Notes: generated by a model from the sequence alone, not told the origin. A DNA stretch of 64,000 nt from Pseudopithomyces maydicus (GCA_026873275.1 JANTUC010000018.1:248001-312000); one strand, 5' to 3'. Counted from the stretch's first letter, positions 33,878 through 47,331 are shown. Numbers and translations are program-made.

Positions 33878-34010
33878 GCAATGACACCAATTTCGTGGAT
33901 CGCTCTGCTTGACGTGGTGAGTGGCACCAAATTTCTGGACTGTTCTGCTTGGGGTAGTGAATCAATGACGCCGATTTCCTGGATCATTCTACTCGAGATA
34001 GTGGGGTGTA
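33878..34010 (+). repeat. Degenerate tandem repeat, about three copies
   Basis: Three imperfect copies of roughly 43 bp begin near 33884, 33925 and 33967, each reading a form of ATGACACCAATTTCGTGGAT then a CTGCTTG-like part and GTGGTGA-like end. They lie in the gap between the GH17 and APC1 3' ends. Copies 1 and 3 are closest. Confidence 0.45.
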
Positions 34011-34272
34011 GGGTGGTAGCTACTAACGATTTAACTCATTCCATGTTGGATTACTGTTTCTCGGGTAGTCAAGTACTATCTACAGGACGGATGTATGGAC
34101 AATACAGTGAGTGCCCATCTATCTCCGTGGTTCTTTTTCTCTCAAACAGCCACGACAATACAAGGTGTTCAATGAAGTACACTGTATCCCAATCCAATCC
34201 AATCCACCGACCCATCCATCAACACCACCACTCCACCTGCTCATTCATACATCCACCCACAACACCACTTTC
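34011..34272. other. APC1 3' flank
   Basis: Short gap after the repeat with C-rich sequence at its end. No gene seen. Confidence 0.4.
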
Positions 34273-37200
34273 CTACATCCCCCTCCCCCTCTCCAAAACC
34301 CCCGCCCTCAACCTCCCCACCACCTCCTTCCCAAGCCACCTCAGCCTCCCATCCCCGGCACTCGCCACCCCCTCCGCCCACTCAAACACGCCCCTCAACT
34401 CCCACAAATCGCTCGCCCTCGCACTCCTACTCAGCCTCCTCAGCACCAGCCTGTGATCGACCACGGTGCTCCCCGCATCCAGGAACGTCGAGCTCTGCGG
34501 ATCCTTGGGCAATATGAGCCCCGCATCCGCCTTTGTGAATTCACGGAGCGACTCGAGCGTGAAGAGCCAATCCCACATTGCGCGTGCGCCGCGGGAGCTC
34601 TGCGCGTCGTTGAGCGCCACGAGGGTGCCCGAGAAGGTGTTCGCGAACATGTCGTGGGGGCCCTCCGGCGGACGTTCAGGGACTGGTTTTTGCGGAAGCG
34701 GGAGAGGTGGAGGGGGTTGAGGACGAAGTCTAGGGTGGCGGGCCAGTAGGCGGGGTCTGCGGTTTCGATGCGGGCGATGGATGGGAGTTCGGGGAGGAGG
34801 CACGGGGCCGTCATTGTGAGCGGGGTGTCCGAGTCGCGGAGGTGGATTGTGATTGGGGTTTTGAAGGCTTTGCCTGTGTCGACGTCGCGGATGACGAGGC
34901 AGCGGGGTTCGGCGGCGAGGACCCAGAAGTGGCGGAAGGCTTGGAGGTGGGCGCGGGAGTCCTGGACCTCGGTCGGGAAGATGGGGTAGAAGGCGCAGAT
35001 GAGGGCTGCGATGGCCTTGTTGGAGGTGCTGAAGGTGTGGGTGCCGCCGCCGAGGAAGAGGGCGCCGATGGCCATGTGGGACGCCAGGTGCGAGCCGTAT
35101 TGCATGTCTGGGCCGACTTGGGCGTGGAGCGCGCGGAGGCGGCGGAAGAGCTGGAGGTCGCCGGTTCCTGCCATGACGGTTGCGGCGGAGAGAGCCAGGA
35201 GATCTTGGCAGTTGCGGACGGTGTTGCGGGCGAGCTTGGAGTCGTAGCGCAGAGCTGGAAGTCTGCTTATACGCATGAACTGGTCCAGGTAGTTGATGAG
35301 GAAGTTACGTACTTCCAGGTTACCGGTGCCAGCGTGCTTGAGTGAGATGCTCCAGAGAAGACCGGCGAGGATATTGAAGAAGGGCATGTGGTCGCTGCGG
35401 AGCTTTTGAATGGTCCTCAGTGTGTAATGCTCGTGATACTCTTGTGGCAGGTTCTTCATTATCCAAGTATGATCGGCACGTATATCATCCCACATGATCA
35501 GATGCTTTGCAAGCGTCCGGAGCAGGAAAATGTCAGGGCGAACGTAATCGAACTGAGGAATTGTATCCGGCACATCGATCTTGCGGGCCACGGTTTCGTC
35601 ATGAGTTTTCATGAAGATAAGGGCAACAGCTATGACTGCGCCGGCAGTGGCTTGGTCAAGAATATGTACGACGTCGACGGGCTTGGGAGCGACCGCAACG
35701 GAAAGGAGGCGTTCGACGATTCGCATATCGTGCAGACCAAGTAGATCTCTCCCCTTTCCAACGTTGATGAATCCTAATGCGAACCCAGCGGCAAGACGGT
35801 ATGCTTCATTTCGGAGGTTGTCTGGAGGCTCAGCAGGGTCTGGCTCATCGATGTGTTCGATTTCTGACAGCATCACCTCGCTCATCCGACGGTGCTGTGT
35901 GTTGTAATACAACAAGCCGATTCCCATCAGACCAGTAGTCTGGGTAGCGGGGGATAAATTGAGCTCTGCCGCTCCTGGTGGCATCACGCGCGTTACATGA
36001 ACTGAAAGTAAGCGTGTAACCAACGTGTCCATTGTGCCCATATAAGATGCTGAGAGACCGAGAAGTAAGCCTACGCCTGTCATCGTATGTTTAGGTGTAA
36101 GATACTTGAAGCAGAGCCATTTGGCAATTGTCTTCAAGTGTCCGTTGAGACCAAGACCAAGCAACAGTCCGGCGTGCCTATTCGACACCTCAGAGGGTTT
36201 GTTATACATGATCCAAGAAGTATCGATGCCTTGTGCGTCTCTGGATATACTCAATCCCGCAGAAACGCCTTGATGGAAAAAGGCCCAGTAGAATTTCTCT
36301 TCTGTATATGATGTGCGGTCAGCTGTCACCACGTTGCCCATGGGTTTCATGATACAAGACGTCGAGAATCCAGCCAGCAAGAACTTCTCGGTCATAAGAG
36401 GCTTCTTGCTGCTGAACTTCAACATTGAGCTTCCGGCAGGCAATGCTAGCGTTCGGACCATGACCCATTGCACCACAATCTTCTGTGCCTCTAATATAGT
36501 TGCCTCGTCAGTCTGTCGATCGTGTCCGTAGAAGGCAACCGAAGGCTTCATCGGTTCGACAAGTGTGTGCGCTTCCATATAACGTCGATCTTCCTTGAAA
36601 ATGAGTCTCGTGATAGCATGCCGATCTGATTCAGTCATAGAAATGAGACCTTCTGAACGTTCAACATTCTCGCAAATAGTGTGAATATCATGCGAGGCCT
36701 GTGGTGGTTGGATGGGAGCCTCATGGCCGGGTGTCGAGCCTCCATAGAGTTGTGTATCTTGCGTAGAGTCGTGCAGTGGTGTGAGTGAAAGATCGAGATC
36801 TTCCCTTCCTACCAATCTCAAAAGTGAACCAGACCAAGTCGGGGGCGGATTGGTTTGACACCTGGTAATTGCTTCCATGAGTGGTGCCTGTGCCGCTTCT
36901 GGTAACGTTGATAGCATTTGTGTGTGCAGGCCACATTGTTCAATTAGCTCTACTGCCTTCCTAGGGCCGGTACTCGTGTCCAGGTCTCGAAAGAACTTTT
37001 GAAGTGCGACAGTCCGAGGTGTTACGCTGGTTATTACCTCATCTATGTTGATTGATGAATGTGGCGAGGCTTTCGACTTTCGAATGAGCGTTGCTAATGT
37101 GGGGAAAGGCAGATAGACCCGGGCGCCTGCCACGGTGCTGATCCACTCCAGAACTGAAGGAGGTTTTTCCCAGGGTTGTGCGTGAAGTCGTACGCTGGAC

Positions 37201-40200
37201 ATGAGATTGGATTCATCATATAGCCATTGCTCGGCTGATGCTCCATCTAAGTCATAGAAGCCTCCCTGGGCATACCCCCATGCATCCCAACGTAACCAAT
37301 GGCTAAGCTGCGCAAGTACGGGTGCTAAATTTCCAATATCCGGGGCAGAGGCATTTTGAGAGAGGGTACTCAGCTTCGTTTCTTCACGGTATAGGTGGAG
37401 AATGACTACGATCTCGGACAGTGTCGAGATACGCAAGTCTTGTTTCTCCGAGGGCGACAGGTGTCGCCAATGTTCGCTTGCTGTCTTACCTATTGCGGAG
37501 CGATTGAATTGGCGTGCAAGTTCAGCACCTGTGGTGAGATGGTCTTGTTTGTTTTGGATGTACCTTGAGATGGGCAGTTGATGATCAAAGGAGTTGCGTT
37601 TGGAGGACGGACTCATGCTGGTACTGACCGATCCAACCTTTGCATTTTGCGCCCATTGCCAAGAAGTAGACTGCCAGCTCTTCATACGAGGTACGGTAGA
37701 TTGTCGATTGCACATTGACCTCCACGCAGATGATTCGTCATTTTGAGCGTGGTCATTAGAACGGCCATTGTTGCGTCTTAGACCAGATCTTCCACCTCGT
37801 GGGGTTTGTTTCTTGGTCTTCTCATCTACAAAAGGTACTGCCAGAGTAAAGAGAGTTGCAACAAATGCTAGCCATTCCGCATGCGTCGAATACTTAGCCT
37901 CATCAGCCAGGGAACTTCGTATGTTCCAATAAACATCCAGAAGAATATCGCCAGTGTGGTTCGGTAAAATTGTCCGCAGGGCACGGAAAAGATCAGCGAC
38001 AAGTGTGTTCGAGGGCAACAGGGAAATTTGAAATTGGTGTCTGCGGTCTTCCCCATCAAGGATATCGAACATGCCATTCGGGCCTGGAGACAGAAGTTGT
38101 TTTAATGGCTTGGAAAGATTGACGGTTCTTTGGAAACCAGCAGTCGCTCTAGACTGTTCGTCCTGAAGAATCACATATGGGCTGAACACTCTTGCTGTAT
38201 CTAGATTGAATTTTAGAGGTAAGTGAGTTCCCCAACCAGCAGTGATGGAGAGAGAGGACTCAATCTCGTTCTTCGAGTTGAGGCACAATATCCGATCTAT
38301 ATGGCCATCATCAAGTTCAATGAGATCCTGACAATCATTTCTCTCCTTCAGCTGAACGAAATTTGGAACGCATGCGTAGCGTGGGGGAGTGGCATGAGCG
38401 CCAGATTGGGAAGCAGAAGCAGAAGGTGACAGCCTCTTGCGAGATATTGCGAGCTCGCACTCTAAAGGATGCTTTAGTGAAGAGTGCAGCAAGTACAGGT
38501 AAGCCTTTCGTTCATGCAAAGTTGCAGAATTGAAAGGCGCCATAGACAGGATTACCCTGGACGTGGCCTGCACAGATTAGCGAATCAGGTTTAGCGCATA
38601 CAATTTGAAGACGACAACTTACCTGGGATGATGTTGTGAGATCCTTCAAGGCGAACAAGCCAGGCTGCAAGTATTGTTGCACTGGTATCTTGGCCACTTC
38701 TGTCATGACCAACTCCTTGCGGAGTCCTTCTACCGAGTCGTTGTTAGGATCAAGGGGAGCGAAGAGATCGTCCAACTCATCGTAATCCTCTATCGTGTCG
38801 AAAGTGTCATCCATAGTCTCGTCAAACGTGTCGTCCATAGAAACATTGCTAAGACTGATTCGTGAGGTTATGCTACCAGGAGTTGAAGCTCGATGGCGGT
38901 GCTGCGAGAACCCCCAAAGCTCGTTCTATCGTTACCCAAAGAAAATCTACTTCTTTGGCTAGCCCCAAAACTCGCTGAAAAGCTTCCACCAAAACTATGA
39001 CGCGGATTGGCAAGATCTTGGAAGGCAGCCTTGTCAAAACTCGTAGAAAGTTCAGCGCGGGAAAGCAAGGAGCTCACGCGTCTGGAATCTTGCTGACGGG
39101 GATCTTCAAAACCAGGATTTAGCTGGGATGCAAGGGCGTCTTCCACAGCCTGGTCAGAGAGGCGTTCCTTGGTCTGAGTGGAGGTCTTGAAGGAAGGTTG
39201 GCTAGTCTTGGTTCGTGGCGTGCCGCCGAGACTGTCCCTTGTTCTGTCAAGACCTCGAACCGCTGGTGTTGTAGCACCAGTGCCCGGAGCAGTTGGCCCG
39301 TACGAGCTGCGTCGGCGTGATTTGGAAGCAGATAGGGAGGCATGGTGCTTCCGCGAATGTGATATTGATTTTGGATCAAGATAGGCAGCAGACCAGATTG
39401 TAAATACATTCGTCTCATAGTTGGCCGTGACGACCAAGAGCAGAGGTTTGTCATTACCGCTTCGATCGAACTGCAGCTCGTTCTGCGGCGACACATAAAC
39501 GATCTCTTCGGCTTTATCAATTGCTTCCAGTTTCCGATGGCCGGAGCCGCTGGTAGTTAGAAGACTGCTCCTCTCATTCCCGGTTGCTACATGTACCACA
39601 AGGCCCAGCTCTGCGAGTGGATCAGTGAAGGAATACAGGCGCGGTAAACCGTCGGTGCTGGAGAGCATGGAGCCCCTTGCCAGTTCGTCGAGATACCAGG
39701 GGGTCTGGGGCTGCTTAGGACCCAGACTGAGGCGTGAAGGGCCCAGTGAAGAGCCCTGACGACGGAATGGCTGACCGAAACTCTGCGAGGGATTCTGCGA
39801 CAAGAAAGATTGGGGGTTGGAGAGGAAGGAATTGGGTGGAACAGAGGGTATCTGGGGGCTTGGAGGTATTATCTGTGGTGGAGGGGCCATTTTGCGTTGC
39901 AATATCAGGCCGCGGGCAGCAGGGAAGGCGCGGCCGACCTCGAATGGAAGCTTCACGACATGCGTGGCACCGGAAAGAAAGAAGATGTGAGCCTGCGACT
40001 TGAGGAGAACGACCAAGGCTCGTGCCCTGCCCTCGACCGTGGGCGGAGCTTGGTCGGCGGGGGCATTGGGATCGGTGGCTGGCTGGGTGCCCTGGGTAAG
40101 GTGATGCCAGGAAGCAGAGGCAGCGGCAGTGGGTGCAGCGACGGCCTCCTCGGTGGGAAACCATGTGAGCAATGCTTGTACGACGCGCTCTTTTTCGACT

Positions 40201-40412
40201 TCGAAGCTGTACAGCTTGCGCACCATGCCGCCGCGGGTCCATACTGCATGGTAGGCGGTGGACAGGACCTCGTCCTCGGGGGCGTCGGGGCTCTCGCGGT
40301 ATGTTTCCCAGGTGTAGTCGCTTTCGGTGCAGTCGGCGGGGAGGATGGACTCAGCGATCAGGTACGGCAGCGCGGCGGGCTTGCGCACGCCGATTGAGTG
40401 TAGAGCAGCCAT
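34273..40412 (-). CDS. apc1: Anaphase-promoting complex subunit 1 (about 2028 aa), two apparent frameshifts
   Basis: Two exons: 38623-40412 and 34273-38567, separated by a 55-nt GTAAGT...CAG intron. APC1 (BimE in Aspergillus) is the largest scaffold of the APC/C ubiquitin ligase in the nucleus. The N-terminal part is WD-like with a Pro/Gln-rich insert. The DDTFDETMDDTFDTIEDYDE acidic stretch and proteasome/cyclosome repeats (LLLGLGLNGHLK, TGVGLLLGLSASYMG, TGLMGIGLLYYN, AYRLAAGFALGFIN) are diagnostic, and the end LALNDAQ-like segment also fits. Two joins lack introns: at C5 38911-38915 (G run on the coding strand) and G5 34656-34660 (C run on the coding strand), one extra base joins the conserved frames. 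With these, exon 1 has 597 codons and exon 2 has 1432. Decay is unlikely for an essential gene; assembly error is the simplest reading. Confidence 0.92.
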
Positions 40413-40736
40413 GGGGAGGCTCTGTGGGCGGCATGGAGAATGTGTTTGGGTGGTCCTTTGGTGGTGGCGGCGGGGACGACGACGCGGTCTGTTGGTGGGA
40501 CGCGCCTCCAGTCTTCGTTCGCACCAGAGCTTTGAAGCTCCTCCGCAACACCTCCGCCGCCGTAGCTGGCTTTCGCATCACAACACAGCAAAAACACCCG
40601 CTCACCGCACCCACCCGCCCGCCTCGCCAACGCACTCCTGCGCTCGAAGCACCGGGACGCTCCAGCGCCCTGTTTCTCCAGCCGACGGCACCCTCGCATC
40701 CCTCGCATCTGCGCTGCCGCGCGCACTTGGCGCAAC
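40413..40736. promoter_or_regulatory. Bidirectional promoter of apc1 and nup37-like gene
   Basis: A 324-bp gap between divergent ATGs, with GC-rich sequence, CT/CA runs and no TATA box. Frames run through it on both strands but encode only low-complexity Arg/Pro-rich text. Confidence 0.5.
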
Positions 40737-42768
40737 ATGCAACCCGTCGTCGCGACAAAGGGCAAAACAACCCACCTGCGGTCCGTGGCCACTGTTTCGC
40801 CTTGCATCCGCCGTTGCTGACTGCCCCAGATATGAACTACCCCAGCGCGTCCATGGCAGCACCGTGTACCCCGTCAAGGCCCCGAACGGTTCGACAGTGA
40901 TATTGTATGGCAGCGAGAATGGAGTCGGCATCTTGTGGAGAGGTGGCCGTCCGCTGAAGCAGCCCGCACCCCGAGCAAAAGCACCTGCAAGATCATCATC
41001 AAAGGTAAATGGAACCAAGGAAGCGATAGTCATAATTGACTCGGACGATGACGAACCAGCCAAGGCTGCCCCAGTACCACCTCCGCAGGCTGAGTTTGAG
41101 GAAGAGGAGGAGGAGCTGGATCCCAGTTGTCCCTACCCGTCCATCGTCCAGCAACTACGCTTGCCCCTCAATACTGAGGTTCTTCATATTGCTGTTCCAC
41201 CGGTCCCCAAACCATCCGAGTTGCTCCCTGGCGAGACGTTGCCTCCCATTTTCAGCGAAAAGATTGTCTTCGCTGTGGCATGCTCCGATTTCACCGTGCG
41301 CATTATTTCTTTACCGCTCAGCCCGCCGCCCAATGCCGTCAAGGAGCGGCCGTTGAGCACCAAATCGCTGTATGGAGAAGAGGTCATCAGGATTCCAACA
41401 TACGTCGGGCACCAGACAATTCCGAATGGCGTGAGCATGACGTGGACATCTACAGCCGAGCCTCGTGGGGTAGTTGTACCGGATGACCGCATGGAAGTAG
41501 ACGGCGATGAGGACGGTGCTGTTCCCTTGGCTAGACGGAGCCCCAGGAAGAAGCGCGCTCCTTCACAAACAGAAGCTACCAAGGACTCCAAGGGATTCGA
41601 TCTACTGGTAGCATCTCACTCTGCTGAACTCGGCGGTCTTCTGAAGATCTGGCGATTAAGCCTCACCGACACGGCGGTCAAGGCCACCAGCCCCATGGCA
41701 GCGTACCAGACCGTTACACTCCCCACACCTGCTTCTAAGATTGCTTTCAATACTGCACAATACCCAAAACGTCGTCACTCTCAACTTCTCATTACCGACT
41801 CTGAGGGGATCGCTCGGGTTTACGATCCCTTTGCACCCCGTAAACGAAGCTTCAGCGGCGGATCCACTGGCGCCTTTGTGGCTCTGTTCAGAACACAATT
41901 CGAAAGTGCCAAATCCAATTCGAAAGCCAACGCTTTTGTTGCCTCGAGGAAATCGATTCTTGATGCCGCCTGGGTTTCTGATGGTCAAAGCATTCTCTCA
42001 CTGCTTGCTGACGGCGAGTGGGGTATATGGGACGTGAAGAACACAACGACACCCTCGTCTACAAATCCATCAGCATTTATATTGCGAAACTTTGTAGGCA
42101 CGTCTGAATCGGAAAAATCCAGCAGTGGTGCCTCCAGTCCCAAGTCGCGTAGCAACCGGGCTTCACTTGTGCCCATGACACCGAATACACGCCGCAGAAA
42201 AGAAGAAACATTGTTTCAGGGCAGTTCATCTATCGCTATCCCAACACGTGGTGGCCTATCTGTCGCCTCTCTCACTTCTTCGCTCGGTGCAGCGGCAGAA
42301 GAGTCCGTTGTCATCTGGTACGGGAAAGAAGTATATCGGCTCACTGATCTTGCCAAATTCAGGGCGCGAGCTGCGGCAAGTAACACTGGAAACTCATTAC
42401 CTGGCCCAGGCTTAGCACAGCTACATGATGTGCCGTTGCTAGGAGAATCCATCGTCTCTGTCAGCCAGTTCGATACCACCACGAAGGAAGCTCGGATGGC
42501 CGTGCCGAGGGACGTTCTCTTTTCAGCTGAGTATCGTCTCATCATTTCGACAACGACCAACCTTCCAGGTGCCCTGAATGCTCCCAAGGCCTCCGCGAAA
42601 CAGAATATCGAAGAAGAGAATACCAAGCGCGTTGACCAAGCTCTCTTGGCTCGTGGCGAGCTTGGTCTCGACGGCATGTCGCGACTTCTAGGCGACATGG
42701 GCGAGAGTAGCTCACGAGGCACCATCACATTTGGAAATCCGCGCAAGGTTTTATTTGCGCCGTCTTAG
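40737..42768 (+). CDS. nup37: WD-repeat nucleoporin, Nup37-like (660 aa)
   Basis: Two exons: 40737-40780 and 40830-42768. I infer the 49-nt intron from its CTGAC branch site 12 nt before the CAG and because it joins MQPVVATKGKTTHLR to YELPQRVHGSTVYPV in frame. The donor (GTCCGT) is weak. The second exon shows beta-propeller-type segments (ASHSAELGGLLKIWRLSLTD, HSQLLITDSEGIARVYDPFA, GQSILSLLADGEWGIWDVKN) and acidic inserts (FEEEEEELDP). Fungal Nup37-like proteins have this layout and sit in the Nup84 (Y) complex of the nuclear pore. The frame is open upstream of 40737 in another register, which is not coding. Nup37 is the best family match but is by recognition only. Confidence 0.75.
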
Positions 42769-43748
42769 GACACGACACGGCAGGATACCATACCAGCGCA
42801 GACTGAGTTCGCAGTGCGAAGGGCCAAGGTAGAATAATAATAATGTAAGATTTCCCACCCCCCAGCAGGGGTCCACTTCCCTAACCGGAACATCTTGGCG
42901 CTGTCTGCCTATTTCCACGTCTGCTCCGCATCCCCCTTCTTTGTCCTCCATACACTATATTTTTTTTTCGCGGCCAAAGGTGGAGCTCAGAGAACAGACT
43001 CATTCCTGCTGCTCAGTATAGCCCTGCGATAGATCAAACAGGTGTCAGCCAGTCGCCGACGTTGCCTGCTCAGTACACCGAAAGGTCGGAACGGCGCGGT
43101 GACGTCTGGATAGCTGCGCGATGCCGTGTGCTTTCATCTCTTACCCAGCCATAACTCGAGCGGACTTCTGGCGGTGTCCAGTTGCTGTGAGGACGGTTCG
43201 GCATTGGGCATGTGGTGTGCTGGACCTGTCTGTTGATGGGAACGGCGACGCTGCGTGGGAGAGAGGCACGACATTTTCTTGTTGGAGATGTGATAGCTTT
43301 TGTGCGGTGATATCAAGTTACGGAGAGGCACGTAGATACATGCTTCTTGGTACATACTCGACGAGAATCCAAAACCGTTAGTAAATTTGTTAGTGACCCG
43401 TAAACTCGTGTACCTGGGCGAACGCGTGACCACGTGACCTCCAATCCGCCTCAAGGTAATGCTGCCTGGCGTGTTCGACGCGCAGCCTTGGTAAGCCTGA
43501 GGTCAATAACTTGCAAGAAAAATTGCTCTCTGATACCCACTCTGGTGGTTATAAAGAGCGTAACAACGGCAAGACCAGTTCACGGCGGTTGAGCTGCGTC
43601 AGGACTCGCTCTGCGCCTGTGCCATAGCGCGTAACTGCCGGCGCGCTAAACAACCGCGTACGACCTCACCACTCCATCCCCACGCCCCGCGATCGAACTG
43701 CCCCGGCCCACCCTCACCTACCCGCGTTGCATACTACGTACCGCCAAC
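42769..43748. other. Intergenic; smc6 promoter with MCB-like and E-box sites
   Basis: Contains ACGCGT (43422-43427) and CACGTG (43431-43436) about 320 bp upstream of smc6. Frames at 43121-43454 on both strands have no domains. Confidence 0.45.
43422..43427. promoter_or_regulatory. MluI cell-cycle box (ACGCGT) upstream of smc6
   Basis: ACGCGT is the MBF target in yeasts, often found before DNA replication and repair genes. Single copy, so weak evidence. Confidence 0.3.
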
Positions 43749-46700
43749 ATGGCACAGGTGCTAGCGGCAAAGCGTCCCAGGGGATTCTCACATCGCCACC
43801 AACTGTCCGTGGACAGTGTCGCGCCCAGGGTGAGTAGTTGCATACCGTTCGAATGACCATATCCTGACCTTGTGCAGATAAAAAGGGCCCGGACCTCTAT
43901 GGAACCTGATGTCGAGCCAAGCGAGGCGCCCTCCTCACAACGAGACGAATCAACTCCCACCGAAGAGGAGCACGAAAGCGATCAAGATGACGAGGAAATG
44001 CACGCCGCGATGCTGCAGGCTACCCAGGCTGCGGCGAACAATTCAAAGAAGGTGTCGCCGGACCAGAATACACCAGCAGAATGCGGTATCATCGAGCAGG
44101 TTAATTGCACGAACTTCATGTGCCACACGAGGCTCACAGTCACACTGGGGCCGCTCATAAACTTCATCATTGGCCATAATGGAAGCGGGAAGAGTGCAGT
44201 ACTGACAGCTCTCACTCTTTGTCTCGGTGGCAAGGCGGCAGCTACCAATCGCGGCCAGAACCTGAAGAGCTTCATCAAGTCGGGTCAGCATTTTTCGATA
44301 CTTTCCGTGAAGATCAGGAACCAGGGCTCTGGCGCGTACAAACCGGAGCAGTATGGCGATTCGATAATAGTGGAGCGACACTTCAACGATGCGGGCGTGT
44401 CTGGGTTCAAGCTGAAGGATCGAAACGGCAAGGTCGTTTCTACGAAGAAGTCTGATTTGGAGGATATCATCGATCAGTTTGGCTTGCAGTTTGACAATCC
44501 TGTGACGGTTTTGACGCAGGATATGGCGCGTCAGTTTTTGAATGATTCAAACGCCAAAGACAAATATAAGTTCTTTATGAAGGGTACACAGCTGGATGCG
44601 CTAGACCGGGATTATATGCACATTCAGCAGGAGCTCGAAGAAATGCGGGAAAGAGCGGAGACTTTGAATCACGATGTTGAAGCGCATCGCAAAGAGGCTG
44701 TTCGTCGACAGCAGCAGGCAAAGAGGGCTGAGGGATTGAACAAGATACGCGCCGAGATAACGAAGACCCAACATCAATCTGTCTGGGCGCATGTCGCTGG
44801 CACCGAACAAGAAATAACCCAAGTGGACTCTGAAATCTCAGATCTATCAAACAAGATTGCTCGTCTACAAGAAGAAGTCGAGAAAGCTTCGACGGCATTT
44901 GCGCGTTTCGACCAAAGTTCCGAGAATGCGAAGGCGGCAGTGGAAGAGTGCGAACAGGAACTAGAACACGTACGATACTCAGAAAAAGATGCCAAAGTTG
45001 AGTTCGACGAGGCGAGGAAGAAGCTCATGGATTTGAAAGCGGTCGAACGACAGCTCGGCGAAGCGATAAAAAAGTCGGAGAACCACAAGAAAAATACCCA
45101 GTCTCAGATTGACGGTTTGAGACAAAACCAGGCAGACGGAGGGCGGCACGATCAGAAGGTCCTCGAGCTGGAAGAGGCCAAGACGCAGTATGAGACAAAG
45201 AAGACAGCGTGGGAAGACCACGATTTGAAACTTCCGCGTTTGGACGAGGATCTTAAGGAAATGAAGGAGAAGCAAAAACAGGCAAGCATTGCTTTGGATG
45301 CGAAAAAGAGGGAGGAAAAGTCGTCCGAAGCGAAGATAAACAACCTCACAAAAGGCCAGCGGAAATGGACCGATGCGTATCCCGACCCAGAAAGGCTGGA
45401 TACTCTCCTCAAACAGATCGAAAGGGAGACTAGGTTCAAAGAACGCCCGATTGGACCTGTGGGCCACTACGTGGAGTTGAAGCAGCCACAATGGGGGCCA
45501 ATATTGGAGAAGTCGTTTGGTGCCGCGTTGAACGCATTCGTCGTCACAAGCAAGGCTGACCAGAGTCTGTTGTACAGGATGATGAGTTCGCTAGGCTAGT
45601 AAGTTACTTCGTGCCGACCGAGTTGGGGTGGGATTAAAGACTGACCATTGTAGTCCTCCGAACATCAACATCGTCAACAAGACCCAGCACATCGACACGT
45701 CGCATAATGAGCCAAGCCGCGACTTGCTGACGGTCGATCGGGCATTGAACGTGAGTATACTAAATATCAACCATGAAGTGCAGGTTGCTAATTGATGAGC
45801 AGATAACAAACAACACCGCTCGCAACTGCTTGCTCGCCACCCACTCCATCGAGCAGATCGTGCTCATCAAGAACCGCCAAGAAGCCTCCAAACTCGCCCA
45901 CAGTGCAAAGCAAGCGCGGATGAACGTGAAAGCCATCTATTGCATGTCTGATCAAAGCCGTAGAACGGGTTTTACTTTCATACCAGCCGCTTCGGGCGCC
46001 GTGAGCATGAACCCGATTTCGGAATACAAGGGGCAGTCACGCATGGAGGCCGACAAGCAGCAGCAGATCGACGACGAGAAGGAAAATTTAGTCCACATTC
46101 GGGAAGCGATCAAAGAGCTGGACATGGACTTTCGAGATGCAAAGAAGAGGGTGAAGGACTGTGAAACTTCCATTACCAGACACAAGACAGAAAAAAGAGT
46201 CTCCAGCATGAAATGAACGATGCTGAAAGTATGATGATGGCGTTGGAAGATGAGGTCACCGCCTCTGTTCCGGACACGGATCAGCTCGAGTTGCTTGAGA
46301 AGGAGCTGAGAGAGTTCGATGAGCAGTGGAAGCTGGACCAGGAACAGCTGCAAGATTCAACAGGTGCTTCTGACGACGCGAGTAAGTTGGCGAAGGAACG
46401 CAAGATCAAGCTGGACGCTGCAATCAGAGCCACGCAAGAGGTCGAAGCAAAGCTTGAAAAATGCAAGAATACGGCGCATAACTTCACGCAGAAACGGGAA
46501 CAGGCGCTGCGTAAGAAGAACGAGGCAATCGAGCGGGTGGACGAAGCTGAATCGAACAAAACGATCCAGCAGCAAAGTCGCGACACTCTACAGGCTACAT
46601 TGGACGATGAAATGGAAAAGGCAGGCTCCGTCTGCCCTCGCGTCGACGTGCCTCAGGGCGCCACGCCCGCTTCGCTAGCACAACGGCTCGAGACGCTGCG

Positions 46701-47331
46701 ACGAAACCGGGCGCAAATGGAGCAGGACCTCGGAGGCTCAGCAGAGCAACTCACCAGCCGGGCCACAGAGGCGCGAGAAAAGTACCTAAGCATACAGCAG
46801 ACACACAAAGACGCCGAAGCCCTCCGGAACAGCCTAGCCCACGCCCTCAACAACCGCCAAGAGCGCTGGAAAGTCTTCCGCAACACCATCGCCATCCGAG
46901 CATCTGTCAAATTCACCCATCTCCTCAGCGCGCGCCGCTTCGGCGGCCGCCTGCACTTCGACCACAAGGCCAAGACGCTCGACATGCGCGTCGAGCCCGG
47001 CAGCACAAAGGGCGGGGCCGCGCGCCAGACAAAGACGCTGTCCGGCGGCGAGAAGTCCTTCTCCACGATATGCCTGCTGCTCGCGCTGTGGGATGCCATG
47101 GGCTCGCCGATCAGGTGTCTGGACGAGTTCGACGTGTTCATGGATAGTGTCAATCGCGAGATTAGCATGGAGATGATCATAGACGCGGCGAGGGACTCGG
47201 TCAGTCGCCAGTATGTGCTGATTACACCGCAGTCGATGAGCAATAAGAGTATTGCGAGCATGGCCGATGTCACGGTGATCAAGATGTCGGATCCGGAGCG
47301 GGGGCAGACGGCGCTGGGGTTTGGGGGGTAG
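43749..47331 (+). CDS. smc6: SMC6, SMC5/6 complex ATPase (about 1142 aa), one apparent frameshift
   Basis: Four exons: 43749-43829, 43878-45598, 45654-45750 and 45803-47331; the introns are 48, 55 and 52 nt. Walker A is GHNGSGKS (residues 126-133), after NFMCHTRLTVTLGPLINFII. Long coiled coils flank the hinge (about residues 490-680). The ABC signature LSGGEKSFSTI and the SMC6-type Walker B CLDEFDVFMDSVNREISMEM are near the C-terminus. The protein works in nuclear DNA repair and replication-fork stability with SMC5 and NSE subunits. In exon 4 the frame changes at the A6 run 46191-46196: ITRHKTEK continues as SLQHEMNDAESMMM only if a seventh A is present; then the coding length is 1143 codons. 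The ATPase head parts are both intact. Confidence 0.93.

Noticed and set aside
40327..40736. Upstream extension of the Nup37-like frame
   Set aside because: Overlaps the apc1 start and promoter; low-complexity text, and a short spliced start at 40737 fits better.
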